Assembly: GCA_963664715.2 (NCBI GenBank)
Contig: CAXXUY010000016.1
Span: 255,161 to 319,160 of the forward strand
DNA: 64,000 nt
Reading direction: 5' to 3'
Source: JAPOXR01 sp963664715
Lineage (GTDB): Bacteria; Pseudomonadota; Alphaproteobacteria; Rhodobacterales; Rhodobacteraceae
The translations under genes were made by a program, and so were the position numbers. Under the pieces are notes generated by a model that was not told where the DNA came from, made no database searches, and worked only from the letters and a program-made list of their open reading frames with translations. Below, piece after piece: positions 43,466 through 51,966 of this stretch. Numbering within the stretch: position 1 is the stretch's first letter; each line of letters starts with the position of its first letter.

Positions 43466-43783
43466 TTAGTCGTTCGGATCAGCCTTGCTCAGAACCTGCG
43501 AAATCGTGCTGCGGACGGCTCGTACACGAATTCCTTCGCCAAGTTCAATCTCAACTTCGGTATCATCCTTTATACGCGCGACCTTTCCGATCAATCCGCC
43601 CTGCGTCACGACCTGGTCACCCCGGCGCAGGGCCGCAACCATGGCCTTGTGCTGCTTGACCTTCTTTTGCTGCGGACGGATCAGGAGAAAATACATGATC
43701 ACGAATATCAGGATCAACGGAACGACGCTGGCAAAGTTCAGGCCACCACCGGCCGACTGTGCATACGCTGGACTGATCAACAT
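43466..43783 (-). CDS. yajC: Sec translocase accessory protein YajC
   Basis: A 105-residue single-span protein with the helix VVPLILIFVIMYFLLIRPQQ near 19-38 and the family motif RPQQKKVKQHKAMVAALRRGD, of which RPQQKK and GDQVVTQGGLIG are the clearest parts. It associates with SecDF. First gene of yajC-secD-secF-TSUP-Mth938. Confidence 0.93.
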   Translation of the reverse strand: MLISPAYAQSAGGGLNFASVVPLILIFVIMYFLLIRPQQKKVKQHKAMVAALRRGDQVVTQGGLIGKVARIKDDTEVEIELGEGIRVRAVRSTISQVLSKADPND

Positions 43784-44016
43784 GGGCCACTCTCCCCGCC
43801 GTTATTCATTTGCATCCGAAGATCGGGATCGAAGCGTAACTATATGTGCGCTCTAGACATTGCAATCAATGTAACTCCGAATTTGCCCGTTTGGCAGGTC
43901 TGCGTTTGAAATCACTTCCAAATCTGGGACCCGCCTATCCGCTTTGGGTTTGAGTTCAGGGTGGTTTGGGTTTAGGTCATCAGCCGGATTCAATGGAATA
44001 ATCGGGAAATACTGTT
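43784..44016. promoter_or_regulatory. Divergent promoter region of yajC and serS
   Basis: The gap of 233 bases must hold promoters for both operons. On the minus strand a TATAGT box near 43842-43847 is preceded by TTGATT at 19 bases or TTGCAA at 15, a plausible but imperfect yajC promoter. No clear pair is seen for serS. No RNA gene recognised. Confidence 0.35.
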
Positions 44017-45309
44017 GTGCACGACATCCGCTATGTCAGGGATCACCCCGGCGAATTCGATCTGGCATTGACGCGGCGCGGAGAAGATCCACTCGCCGAG
44101 ACCATCATTGCCCTCGATGAATCAAGGCGTTCGTGCATTGGCAAGGCCGAGGCTGCCCGCGCCAGGAAAAACAAGGCATCAAAGGAGGCCGGTATTGCGA
44201 AATCCGCTGGCGACCTGTCGAGGTTTGAGGAACTCCGTGCGGAGATTGCCGCCGAGCGGGACAATGTCTCTCGGATGGAAGAGGATGCGAAGGCGAATTC
44301 GCGCCAGCTTGACGAACTCCTCATGTCGGTACCAAACCTCCCCTATCCTGACGTGCCGGAAGGAGAGGACGAGGACGACAATCTGGAGATAAGGCGGTGG
44401 GGCTGTCCGCCAGAGTTCGAATTTGAGCCACTCGAACATTTCAACGTCCCTGCCGCAAGGGCCGGCCTGGATTTCGAAACTGCGGCCAAACTCTCCGGAT
44501 CGAGATTTGTGGTTATGTCCGGGGCCATTGCCCGGCTGCACCGGGCGCTCGCCCAATTCATGATCGATACCAATGTCACCGGCAATGGCCTGACGGAATT
44601 GTGGACGCCGGTCATCGTGCGCGAAGAAATGATGAAAGGAACCGGGCAGTTGCCCAAGTTCGGCGAGGATTCATATCAACTTGCCGATGGCAAGTGGCTT
44701 GTGCCGACATCCGAGGTCACTCTCACAAACATCGTGCGCGGAGCAATTCTCGACGAAAAGAGCCTTCCCAGGCGATATTGTGCCCATACCCAGTGTTTCA
44801 GGTCAGAGGCAGGCGCGGCAGGAAAGGACACAGCCGGGATGCTTCGTCAGCACCAGTTCGAAAAGGTGGAAATGGTCTCCGTGACGGCTCCGCAGGGCAG
44901 TGAAGAGGAACAGAGAAGGATGACCCGCTGCGCTGAGGGCATTCTTGAGGAACTTGGGCTCCACTACCGAACCGTCAGTCTCTGCACCGGTGATCTCGGG
45001 TTTGGGGCGAGGCGAACATTTGACATAGAGGTCTGGCTCCCCGGTCAGGCCAGATTCAGGGAAATCAGTTCCGTTTCGACCTGCGGCGACTTCCAGGCCC
45101 GGCGAATGAACGCTCGCTATCGTCCAAGGGAAGGAGGCCGATTGACTTACGTGCACACTCTCAACGGTTCCGGACTGGCCGTCGGACGGACGCTCATCGC
45201 CGTCATTGAAAACGGCCAGCAGGCCGATGGCGGTGTCCGCCTCCCCGAGGTGCTTTCGCCCTACCTGCAGGGAAGACTCATGCTCTCGCCCGAAGGCCAC
45301 CTGTCATGA
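44017..45309 (+). CDS. serS: Seryl-tRNA synthetase
   Basis: The 430-residue class II synthetase has the N-terminal coiled-coil arm that grips the long variable arm of tRNA-Ser (about 30-105), then the catalytic domain with motif 2 (FRSEAGAAGKDTAGMLRQHQ) and motif 3 (LNGSGLAVGRTLIAVIEN). It starts with GTG at 44017; no ATG fits the conserved HDIRYVRDHP start. First gene of serS-surE-pcm-nlpD. Confidence 0.95.
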   Translation: MHDIRYVRDHPGEFDLALTRRGEDPLAETIIALDESRRSCIGKAEAARARKNKASKEAGIAKSAGDLSRFEELRAEIAAERDNVSRMEEDAKANSRQLDELLMSVPNLPYPDVPEGEDEDDNLEIRRWGCPPEFEFEPLEHFNVPAARAGLDFETAAKLSGSRFVVMSGAIARLHRALAQFMIDTNVTGNGLTELWTPVIVREEMMKGTGQLPKFGEDSYQLADGKWLVPTSEVTLTNIVRGAILDEKSLPRRYCAHTQCFRSEAGAAGKDTAGMLRQHQFEKVEMVSVTAPQGSEEEQRRMTRCAEGILEELGLHYRTVSLCTGDLGFGARRTFDIEVWLPGQARFREISSVSTCGDFQARRMNARYRPREGGRLTYVHTLNGSGLAVGRTLIAVIENGQQADGGVRLPEVLSPYLQGRLMLSPEGHLS

Positions 45310-45319
45310 CGGTATACGC

Positions 45320-45351
45320 GAAAGGCTTCCGGCGGCACTCGCGTGCCTTTC
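45320..45351 (+). terminator. Candidate hairpin after serS
   Basis: Nested inverted repeats lie just after the serS stop: GAAAGGC (45320-45326) pairs with GCCTTTC (45345-45351), and inside it GGCAC (45334-45338) pairs with GTGCC (45343-45347). Only a short T-run follows, so termination may be partial, letting some transcription run on to surE. Confidence 0.35.
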
Positions 45352-45451
45352 ACCCGATTTCTGTACGGATGGTATCCTTTGTGGGTAGCCCCTTTACCGT
45401 ATTGGTACCGTGAACTATCAGGACACTATTGACTGAGGCAGCAGGCAACGA

Positions 45452-46237
45452 ATGCGGATCCTGATCACGAATGACGACGGCATCGATGCTCCCGGGCTTG
45501 CTGTCATGCAGGAAATTGCCGCGGAAGTCGCCGGCAAGGAAGGCACCGTCACCACGGTTGCTCCGGTCAACGAACAGTCAGGCTGCGCTCATTCGGTTTC
45601 GTTCGTCCAGCCCATGATGTTGACCCGGCGCGGCCAGCACTGCATTTCGGTTGTTGGCACTCCGGCAGATTGCGTCCTTGTCGGGCTGCACGAATTGCAG
45701 GGTGTGGGACCGCCGGACCTGGTATTGTCAGGGGTAAACCGGGGCAACAATTCGGGTGAAAACGTCCTCTATTCAGGTACAATCGGTGCGGCTCTCGAGG
45801 CGTCCCTGCACGATGTCAAGGCAATTGCACTTTCCCAGTATTACGGCCCGTCCAACCGAACGCTCGATGACCCGTTCGAGGCGGCGCGCAAACACGGTGC
45901 CGCGATCGTCTCGTCCCTGTTCGAGAATGCGCCATGGGGCAACTCACCCTACCGGCTGTTCTACAACGTGAACTTTCCGCCATGCGGTGCAGCCGACGTT
46001 GCGGGTGTCAAGGCAGCAACGCAGGGTGCGCGTGCCGGAACACGGTTTTCCGTGTCACCGCAGAAGTCGCCTTCCGGAAGGAACTTCATGTGGGTAAGCA
46101 CCGCCCGCCAGGACGCGTCGGCTGATGCGGGGTCCGATGTTGCAGCCAATCTTGGAAATTTCATTTCCGTAACTCCGATGCGGGCGGATCTGACGGACCG
46201 TACCGCATTGGACGAAATCGCGCCCCTTTACCCGTGA
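45452..46237 (+). CDS. surE: 5'/3'-nucleotidase SurE
   Basis: The 261-residue phosphatase has the metal-binding start RILITNDDGIDAPG (Asp8 and Asp9 in NDD) and the SGVNRGNNSGENVLYSGTIG block with further ligands. SurE dephosphorylates nucleotides and is linked to stationary-phase survival. It is coupled to pcm by a GTGA overlap, as in many proteobacteria. Confidence 0.94.
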   Translation: MRILITNDDGIDAPGLAVMQEIAAEVAGKEGTVTTVAPVNEQSGCAHSVSFVQPMMLTRRGQHCISVVGTPADCVLVGLHELQGVGPPDLVLSGVNRGNNSGENVLYSGTIGAALEASLHDVKAIALSQYYGPSNRTLDDPFEAARKHGAAIVSSLFENAPWGNSPYRLFYNVNFPPCGAADVAGVKAATQGARAGTRFSVSPQKSPSGRNFMWVSTARQDASADAGSDVAANLGNFISVTPMRADLTDRTALDEIAPLYP

Positions 46238-46878
46238 ACCGGTCTGTTCCCGAACTGGATCTGCTCATCCAGACAGTCAGGAGCAGAGGCGTCGTTAATG
46301 ACGACATACTCGACATCATGGGATCGATAGACCGCAGGCAATTCGTGTCGAAGACCTTTTCGGCAATGGCCTTCGAAGATATCCCGCTGCCGATTGAGCG
46401 TGGTCAGACAATCAGTCAGCCGACGATTGTGGGGTTGATGACGCAGGCGCTGAAACTTGACAGCGAACACCGCGTTCTTGAAGTCGGAACCGGGTCGGGT
46501 TACCAGACTCTGGTTCTGTCACACTTGGCCAAATACGTATACAGCGTGGAAAGGCACCGGAAACTTGCGGTTGCCGCCAGGAAGCTTGTGATCGATACAC
46601 ACAAGCGCAAGAATGTGACAGTATCGGTTGGCGACGGGTCAAGGGGGATGCCGGACGCTGCTCCATTTGACAGGATCATCATTACTGCTGCTTCCGAAGA
46701 TGTGCCACCTCGGCTTCTAGAACAGTTGAAAGTTGGTGGAATCATGGTTGTGCCCGTCGCTCGTTCGGAGATGGATCAAAGATTGCTGAAAATCGACAAA
46801 TCTCCTTCCGGTCCGGTATACTCTGACCTAGGAGGAGTGAGGTTTGTCCCATTGGTTGAAGGAGTGAACAATGACTGA
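46234..46878 (+). CDS. pcm: Protein-L-isoaspartate O-methyltransferase
   Basis: The 214-residue SAM-dependent enzyme repairs isoaspartyl residues. Motif I is VLEVGTGSGYQT, preceded by GQTISQPTIVGLMTQAL, the substrate-recognition region. It starts with GTG inside the surE stop and overlaps nlpD by eight bases. Confidence 0.93.
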   Translation: MNRSVPELDLLIQTVRSRGVVNDDILDIMGSIDRRQFVSKTFSAMAFEDIPLPIERGQTISQPTIVGLMTQALKLDSEHRVLEVGTGSGYQTLVLSHLAKYVYSVERHRKLAVAARKLVIDTHKRKNVTVSVGDGSRGMPDAAPFDRIIITAASEDVPPRLLEQLKVGGIMVVPVARSEMDQRLLKIDKSPSGPVYSDLGGVRFVPLVEGVNND

Positions 46879-48035
46879 CCGACGGCTAAGCCGGTTGCGA
46901 TTGAACAGAGTCGATTGCCCTGGCCGGTCGGGGCAATCGGGTACAACCGTCGGACTCGCGGCACGACTGGGAATTCCGGCCGCAGCGTTGCTGGTCCTTG
47001 CTGCCTGCAACCCGGACCTCAGGGGTGATGCAATCACCCGGCCATTTTTCACGAGCCAGCCAGCCGAGGTTGCGGAGACTGCTTCTGCCGAAACTGTTGA
47101 ACAAACAAGTTCCGTCCCGTTCCAGCAACAGGATTACGTGGTGGCCCGGGAAGGAGACACCATTCGCCTCATCGCCGAGAGGCATGGATTGGATCCGGGC
47201 CGGATCGCAGAGTTCAACGGGCTCTATGTCGACGATTCTCTCGAAGCAGGTCGGATCATACTCATTCCGGCAGACCAGTCCCGCAGGGCAACCAGTGCCA
47301 TTACGGAAATTGCCGAATCTGCTATTGCCGAGGCAGAGTCCGCGTCCGGCACCAGAACAGCAACTGCTCCCAATCCGGGAACCCATGTCGTGAAGGAAGG
47401 TGAAACTGTCACCGGAATTGCCAAGCGCTACGGCATCCCCGAGCAGGAATTGCGACGAGCAAACAATCTGCCAGAGTCCGCGAATCTGGCGGTTGGGGAG
47501 GGTACTGGTCATTCCGGAACGACAATTGCCGAACGCGGGGCTGCAGCTTTCCTCACCGATCGAGGTTTCAGATGTCGATCTCCCGCCGCCTCCCAGCAGC
47601 AACCAGCCACTCCCGGATGCGCCCTTAACGGCAGAACTGCCGCAGTCACCGAATCTGGGACAGTTCCGTACCGAGCAGTCCCAATCCCGTTTCCTTATGC
47701 CTGTAGATGGAGAGATCATCCGGGCCTATTCGGGCAAGGGTGGCAATGAAGGAATCGACATTTCGGCACCGGAAGGTACATCTGTTGTTGCCGCAGCCGA
47801 TGGAGAGATCGCCCTGGTATCGAACAACTCCGACGATACGGCAATCCTGCTGATCAGGCATCCGAATGACATCTTTACGGTCTATGCCAACCTGAAGGGC
47901 GTATCGCTGCGAACCGGCGTGCTGGTCACCAGGGGACAGACCGTCGGACAGATCGCCGGTGGAGACAAGCAGTTCCTCCATTTCGAAGTCAGGATAGGTA
48001 CCCAGAGCACCGATCCGGTCCCCTATATCTCCTGA
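46871..48035 (+). pseudogene. nlpD: NlpD-like murein hydrolase activator, frameshifted
   Basis: The first frame codes a lipoprotein signal (lipobox ending at Cys46, LLVLAAC), then two LysM domains (from YVVAREGDTIRLIAERHG and from HVVKEGETVTGIAKRYG). At 47495-47498 a run of four G shifts the frame; with three G the reading continues AVGRVLVIP and on into an intact LytM/M23 domain ending at 48035. That domain has GNEGIDISAP where active peptidases have a zinc histidine, like the inactive activator domain of E. coli NlpD. Both halves look well conserved, so either a recent mutation or a sequencing error is possible. Fourth gene of serS-surE-pcm-nlpD. Confidence 0.88.
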
Positions 48036-48074
48036 GTTCCGTCTACCAACACAGATCACTGTGCAGGTGGAGAG

Positions 48075-48822
48075 ACGGCCAGGTCGAAGATTGCCCTGAT
48101 TACCGGTGCCGGTTCGGGAATTGGAAGAGCATCCGCACTTTCTCCGGGTCGCGCGGGATTCTCCTTGGTTTTGACGGGACGCAGATGGGAACCGCTTGAA
48201 GAAACAACACTGGCAGCCACTCCGGCCACGTGTCAGGTTACACCGTGTGACATTTCAGACCCTTCGAGAGTCGAGGAATTGTTTGCCCTGATCCAGGCTG
48301 AACACGGACGGCTTGACCGGCTCTTCAACAATGCGGGCGTTTCACCGCCGGGGGTCGCCATGGATGAACTTGACGTTGAGGATTGGAGGTGCTGCGTGGA
48401 CACGAATCTGACCGGTTCGTTTCTCTGTGCCCGTCAGGCATTCAGGATCATGAAGACGCAAGACCGAAGGGCGGGCGGATCATCATCAACGGCTCAATAT
48501 CGGCCCAAGTTCCCCGACCGAACAGTGTTGCATACACCGTGACGAAGCACGCCATCACCGGATCGACAAAAACGATTTCGCTGGACGGAAGGGCCTGCGA
48601 TATTGCCTGCGGGCAGATAGACATCGGCAACGCAGGAACGGAATTGCTGCCAAGTTTCCTTCGGGCGTGCCACGGGCTTCTGGTGAAATCCGTCCCGAAC
48701 CCGTATTAGATGTCGACCACTGCGGCGACGCCGTCGCCTTCATGGCTGGCTTGCCGCTCGAAACCAACATCCGGTTTCTGACGATCATGGCCACGAAAAT
48801 GCCGTATATCGGCAGGGGATAG
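48075..48822 (+). pseudogene. SDR oxidoreductase remnant with two frameshifts
   Basis: Three successive frames join into one short-chain dehydrogenase: KIALITGAGSGIGRA (cofactor site), RLDRLFNNAGVSPP, then after a lost C at 48464 RIIINGSISAQ with the catalytic AYTVTKHA (YxxxK), then after a lost C near 48658 LDVDHCGDAVAFMAGLPLE and the typical end ATKMPYIGRG. The codon at the expected start reads ACG (48075) instead of ATG behind a GGAGAG. Either this gene is decaying or the assembly has errors here. Its function is unknown. Confidence 0.8.
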
Positions 48823-48834
48823 TCCGGCCCGCTG

Positions 48835-49683
48835 TCACGGCCTCTCTTCCGTTTGCTTCCTCCCTGCCAAATGAACGAAATACTGCCAGGCAACGCGGCC
48901 GGATCTCGCGCCTCTGGTCTGCTGCCATTCGATCGCACCGTCTGTCAGATCGCGGCGGGTGACAGCCAGTTCCCCATGAGCACAGTAGCGGGCCACCATT
49001 TCAAGGTATTCCGCCTGCGTGCAGGGATGAAACCCCAGCCACAATCCGAACCGGTCGGAAAGTGAGATCTTCTCGTCTGCGGCTTCGGACGGGCTGATTG
49101 CCGTAGACCGCTCATTCTCGATCATGTCCCTCGGCATCAGGTGACGGCGGTTCGACGTTGCGTAGAAGACAACATTGCGCGAGCGCCCTTCCACTCCACC
49201 ATCAAGAACCGCCTTCAGGGACTTGTAGTGGTGATCGTCATAGGAAAAGGAGAGATCGTCGCAGAACAGAATGAACTTGCACGACGACGCCCTGAGTATC
49301 CCGAGCAGGCCCGACAGTGAGCTGATGTCCTCTCGCTGCAACTCGACGAGTTTGAGATTGTCAAAATCCTGCAACACCAGAGCGTGGACGGCCTTGACCA
49401 GAGATGACTTTCCCATTCCCCTTGCACCCCAAAGCAGCGCATTGTTCGCCATATTGCCGCTTGCAAAGGTCCGGGTATTCTCGATCAGGGTCGACTTCGC
49501 CCGATCAATCCCGACAAGAAGTGTAATGTCGACCCTGTTGACATCGTGAACAGGCTCAAGCCGGTCCGGGCCAGTTTTCCAGGTGAATACATCGGTTACG
49601 TCGAGATCCGGCACTGCTGAAGGTGATGGACACAGGCGTTCAAGCGCCTCCGCGATACGGGCGAGTTCAGTATGATCCGTCAC
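48835..49683 (-). CDS. DUF815 AAA+ ATPase
   Basis: The 282-residue protein has Walker A GARGMGKSS and Walker B FILFCDDLSF in the order typical of DUF815/COG2607 ATPases; FYATSNRRHLMPRDM is another family mark. The GTG at 49683 is preceded by GGGGGA and fits the conserved TDHTELARIAEALERL start; a longer frame is not supported. Its role is unknown. The gene is often near nlpD, serS and tat genes in alphaproteobacteria, as here. Confidence 0.88.
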   Translation of the reverse strand: MTDHTELARIAEALERLCPSPSAVPDLDVTDVFTWKTGPDRLEPVHDVNRVDITLLVGIDRAKSTLIENTRTFASGNMANNALLWGARGMGKSSLVKAVHALVLQDFDNLKLVELQREDISSLSGLLGILRASSCKFILFCDDLSFSYDDHHYKSLKAVLDGGVEGRSRNVVFYATSNRRHLMPRDMIENERSTAISPSEAADEKISLSDRFGLWLGFHPCTQAEYLEMVARYCAHGELAVTRRDLTDGAIEWQQTRGARSGRVAWQYFVHLAGRKQTEERP

Positions 49684-49801
49684 GACAAATCCCCCAATTC
49701 GAATTCCGAGACACTGCTGGTTCGGGTTCCAGTCAAGACATCTCCACCAGACCAGTCGCGCTGGCAAGACAGGCCATCAACCACTTCCCCGAGGATCTCG
49801 G

Positions 49802-49823
49802 GAACCCCCCGGGGGGGGGGTTC
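49802..49823. repeat. C6-G10 homopolymer palindrome
   Basis: Six C are followed directly by ten G, flanked by GAA and TTC, so a 9-base arm is exactly complementary to its partner across a GGGG spacer. It lies in the 290-base gap between DUF815 and tatC, which holds no recognisable gene. Such tracts are prone to slippage and to base-calling error. Confidence 0.7.
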
Positions 49824-49973
49824 ACTGAACAGGCGCGGGGTGTCCGGTGCCGGTTCATTTGCCAGTCTGCATGCATCCATGCGCTGACACAACGAGTTGC
49901 CGGGCGGGCTGATGCCCGATAGCGGGTTTCTTCGGCATGGGTCCACGCCAACCAGACACGTGCGAAGCGGGAA

Positions 49974-50867
49974 TTATGATTGACTGTGTTCTTCGTTTGG
50001 AAGGTCGATATCGGTTTTGTCGTCGACGGAATCTTCTTCATCGTCAAACACGAGCCCCTCCTCTCTCAGGCGCTTGTCCCTCCGTTTTTCGACACGCCGG
50101 ACCAACCAGATGGACACTTCGTAAAGTCCATAGACCACGACAAACAAGATCACCTGCGTAATCACGTCGGGCGGGGTCACGACCGCGGCCAGGGTCAGGA
50201 TCCCAACGACAGCATATTTCCGAACCTGTCCAAGCCCCTCTGACGATACCAGACCGGCCTTCCCCATCAAGGTCAGCAGGACGGGAAGTTGAAAGCAGAG
50301 GCCGAAGGCCAGTATGAACTTGATCGTCAATGTCAGGTATTCGGCCACCGATCCCTGGAACGTAATTCCCGCCTCGGCAGCAAAGACATCTGCAGAAACA
50401 TCGTCTCCGGTCTCGGAGAACTGCTGAAACCCGAGGAAGAAGTCGAATGCCAACGGGATGACGATGTAGAACGCGAACGCAGCACCGATGAGGAACATGA
50501 CCGGGGACGCGATGAGAAACGGCAAGAAGGCGTGCTTTTCGGTCTTGTACAATCCCGGGGCAACAAACCGCCACAACTGGTGCCCGATTATGGGAAACGA
50601 AAGGACGAGGCCACCCATCAACGATATCTTGATGGCCACAAAAAACCCTTCCTGCAACTTGATCAGGATCAAGCCGCAATCCTGGTTGCGCAACTGAAGC
50701 GCGTCACAGATCGGCTGGGTCAGGAAATTGAAAATGGGGTTCCAGACAGTGAAGGATATGACCATACCCACCGCGAATGCGAGCACCGACCTGATCAGCC
50801 GAGTCCGAAGCTCGGTAAGATGCTCGATCAGTGGAGCCTTCGAATCCTCAATGTCGTCTGAACTCAT
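49974..50867 (-). CDS. tatC: Twin-arginine translocase subunit TatC
   Basis: The 297-residue membrane protein has six helices and the TatC start LIEHLTELRTRLIRS, with GLVLSFPIIGHQLWRFVAPG and the F-x-G-x-x-F-LP region (ILAFGLCFQLPVLL). It is the signal-peptide receptor of the Tat pathway, which exports folded cofactor proteins. A polar acidic tail ends the protein. Its start overlaps the tatB stop by four bases. Confidence 0.95.
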   Translation of the reverse strand: MSSDDIEDSKAPLIEHLTELRTRLIRSVLAFAVGMVISFTVWNPIFNFLTQPICDALQLRNQDCGLILIKLQEGFFVAIKISLMGGLVLSFPIIGHQLWRFVAPGLYKTEKHAFLPFLIASPVMFLIGAAFAFYIVIPLAFDFFLGFQQFSETGDDVSADVFAAEAGITFQGSVAEYLTLTIKFILAFGLCFQLPVLLTLMGKAGLVSSEGLGQVRKYAVVGILTLAAVVTPPDVITQVILFVVVYGLYEVSIWLVRRVEKRRDKRLREEGLVFDDEEDSVDDKTDIDLPNEEHSQS

Positions 50868-51397
50868 TCCGAACCCTTGGTTGAGTTTCTCTCGGAATTC
50901 TCACTCTGGTCCGGTTCCTGCAGGCCGTCATCCGATTGCTTTGCCTCCCGGCTGGAGTCAGTGGCTGATCCGGCATCTTGCGGCGCACTGGCGTCAGCGG
51001 CATCCTCTCCCGAATCGGATGTCATGCCTTCACTCGGCCTGCTCTCGGCAGCAGTTCCTCCTGGCGGCGGCGCCGATTCATCCTCTTTCGTGCCGCTGTC
51101 TTCCTTTGCATCAAGTCCGGAAGCCCACCCCTTCTGGAATTTCCTGGCAGATTCCTGGACTTTGTCCAGGCCAAGGCTTCGTGTAGAAGTGGCATGCCGC
51201 AAGTCCTTTGCAACGTCCTTTACCCCGGTCTCGTCCGCTGCCTGTTCCATGGTGCGCTGGAACTCTCTCGCCATTGACCGCATTTTCGCCGTGAATCTTC
51301 CGAGCGTGCGGAACATTCCCGGCAGATCCTTCGGCCCCACAACGATCAGCGCGACCACACCGATCAGTATGAGTTCAGTCCAGCCAATATCAAACAT
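50864..51397 (-). CDS. tatB: Twin-arginine translocase subunit TatB
   Basis: The 177-residue protein starts MFDIGWTELILIGVVALIVV with the TatB glutamate in the helix, then GPKDLP and an amphipathic helix (MFRTLGRFTAKMRSMAREFQ). A long Pro/Ser/Asp-rich tail follows. It works with TatC in signal-peptide recognition. Confidence 0.94.
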   Translation of the reverse strand: MFDIGWTELILIGVVALIVVGPKDLPGMFRTLGRFTAKMRSMAREFQRTMEQAADETGVKDVAKDLRHATSTRSLGLDKVQESARKFQKGWASGLDAKEDSGTKEDESAPPPGGTAAESRPSEGMTSDSGEDAADASAPQDAGSATDSSREAKQSDDGLQEPDQSENSERNSTKGSE

Positions 51398-51414
51398 GGC
51401 GCGGCAGTCTGAAT

Positions 51415-51630
51415 TCAGGTGCTGGTCTTTTCAGATTCCGGAGTAATGTCCTTGGCCTCATCGACGGCAGCAGATTCAAGCTCCTTCTTCCCTTCGGCCA
51501 CGCCCTTCTTGAAGGATGAAATGCCCTTGCCAACCTCACCCATGAGTGACGCGATCTTTCCCCTGCCGAAGAGAACGAGCACCACGACCACGATCAGTAT
51601 CAGTCCTGGCAGTCCAATATTGTTCAACAT
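51415..51630 (-). CDS. tatA: Twin-arginine translocase subunit TatA
   Basis: From ATG51630 the 71-residue protein reads NNIGLPGLILIVVVVLVLFG, then the FGRGKIASLMGEVGKGISSFKKG amphipathic helix, here cited only by its ends FGRGKI and SFKKG, and a charged tail. This is normal TatA size; the frame is open further upstream but a GGGAG lies at the right distance from 51630. TatA forms the pore ring. Confidence 0.94.
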   Translation of the reverse strand: MLNNIGLPGLILIVVVVLVLFGRGKIASLMGEVGKGISSFKKGVAEGKKELESAAVDEAKDITPESEKTST

Positions 51631-51966
51631 CAAGTTTCTCCCGCGTGCAGGCGAATCGGGCCAATGCCCGTTCGCCAGTTCACCTGACCCAATGACATAA
51701 TACCTTGGCGGCGCGATTGAAAGTCCGACCGAAATCACAACTGCAAAACCGGCCTGCAAAGTGACGAACAAGCACGGCTACACCGGTTGCTCCAATGACT
51801 TTTCTTGTCTGCCTGCGCCAGCCCCTGGCAGGTTTACGAGGTCTTGTTCCTGCTCTTGGCCGAAATCGGGGAGGGTTGCACGCGACCGGGGAGATGTCCC
51901 CGACAGGCATTCAGACAATCACCGGTTGAGTCAATTGCCAGCAACTGAATCGAATGCATGCAGACT
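51631..51966. other. Gap upstream of tatA with possible promoter
   Basis: Between tatA and the ABC ATPase gene lie 336 bases with no recognisable gene. On the minus strand a TATTAT box (51702-51697) lies about 67 bases before tatA, but no good -35 sits at the usual spacing, so the promoter call is weak. The other end follows the ATPase stop; no clear terminator is seen. Confidence 0.35.
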
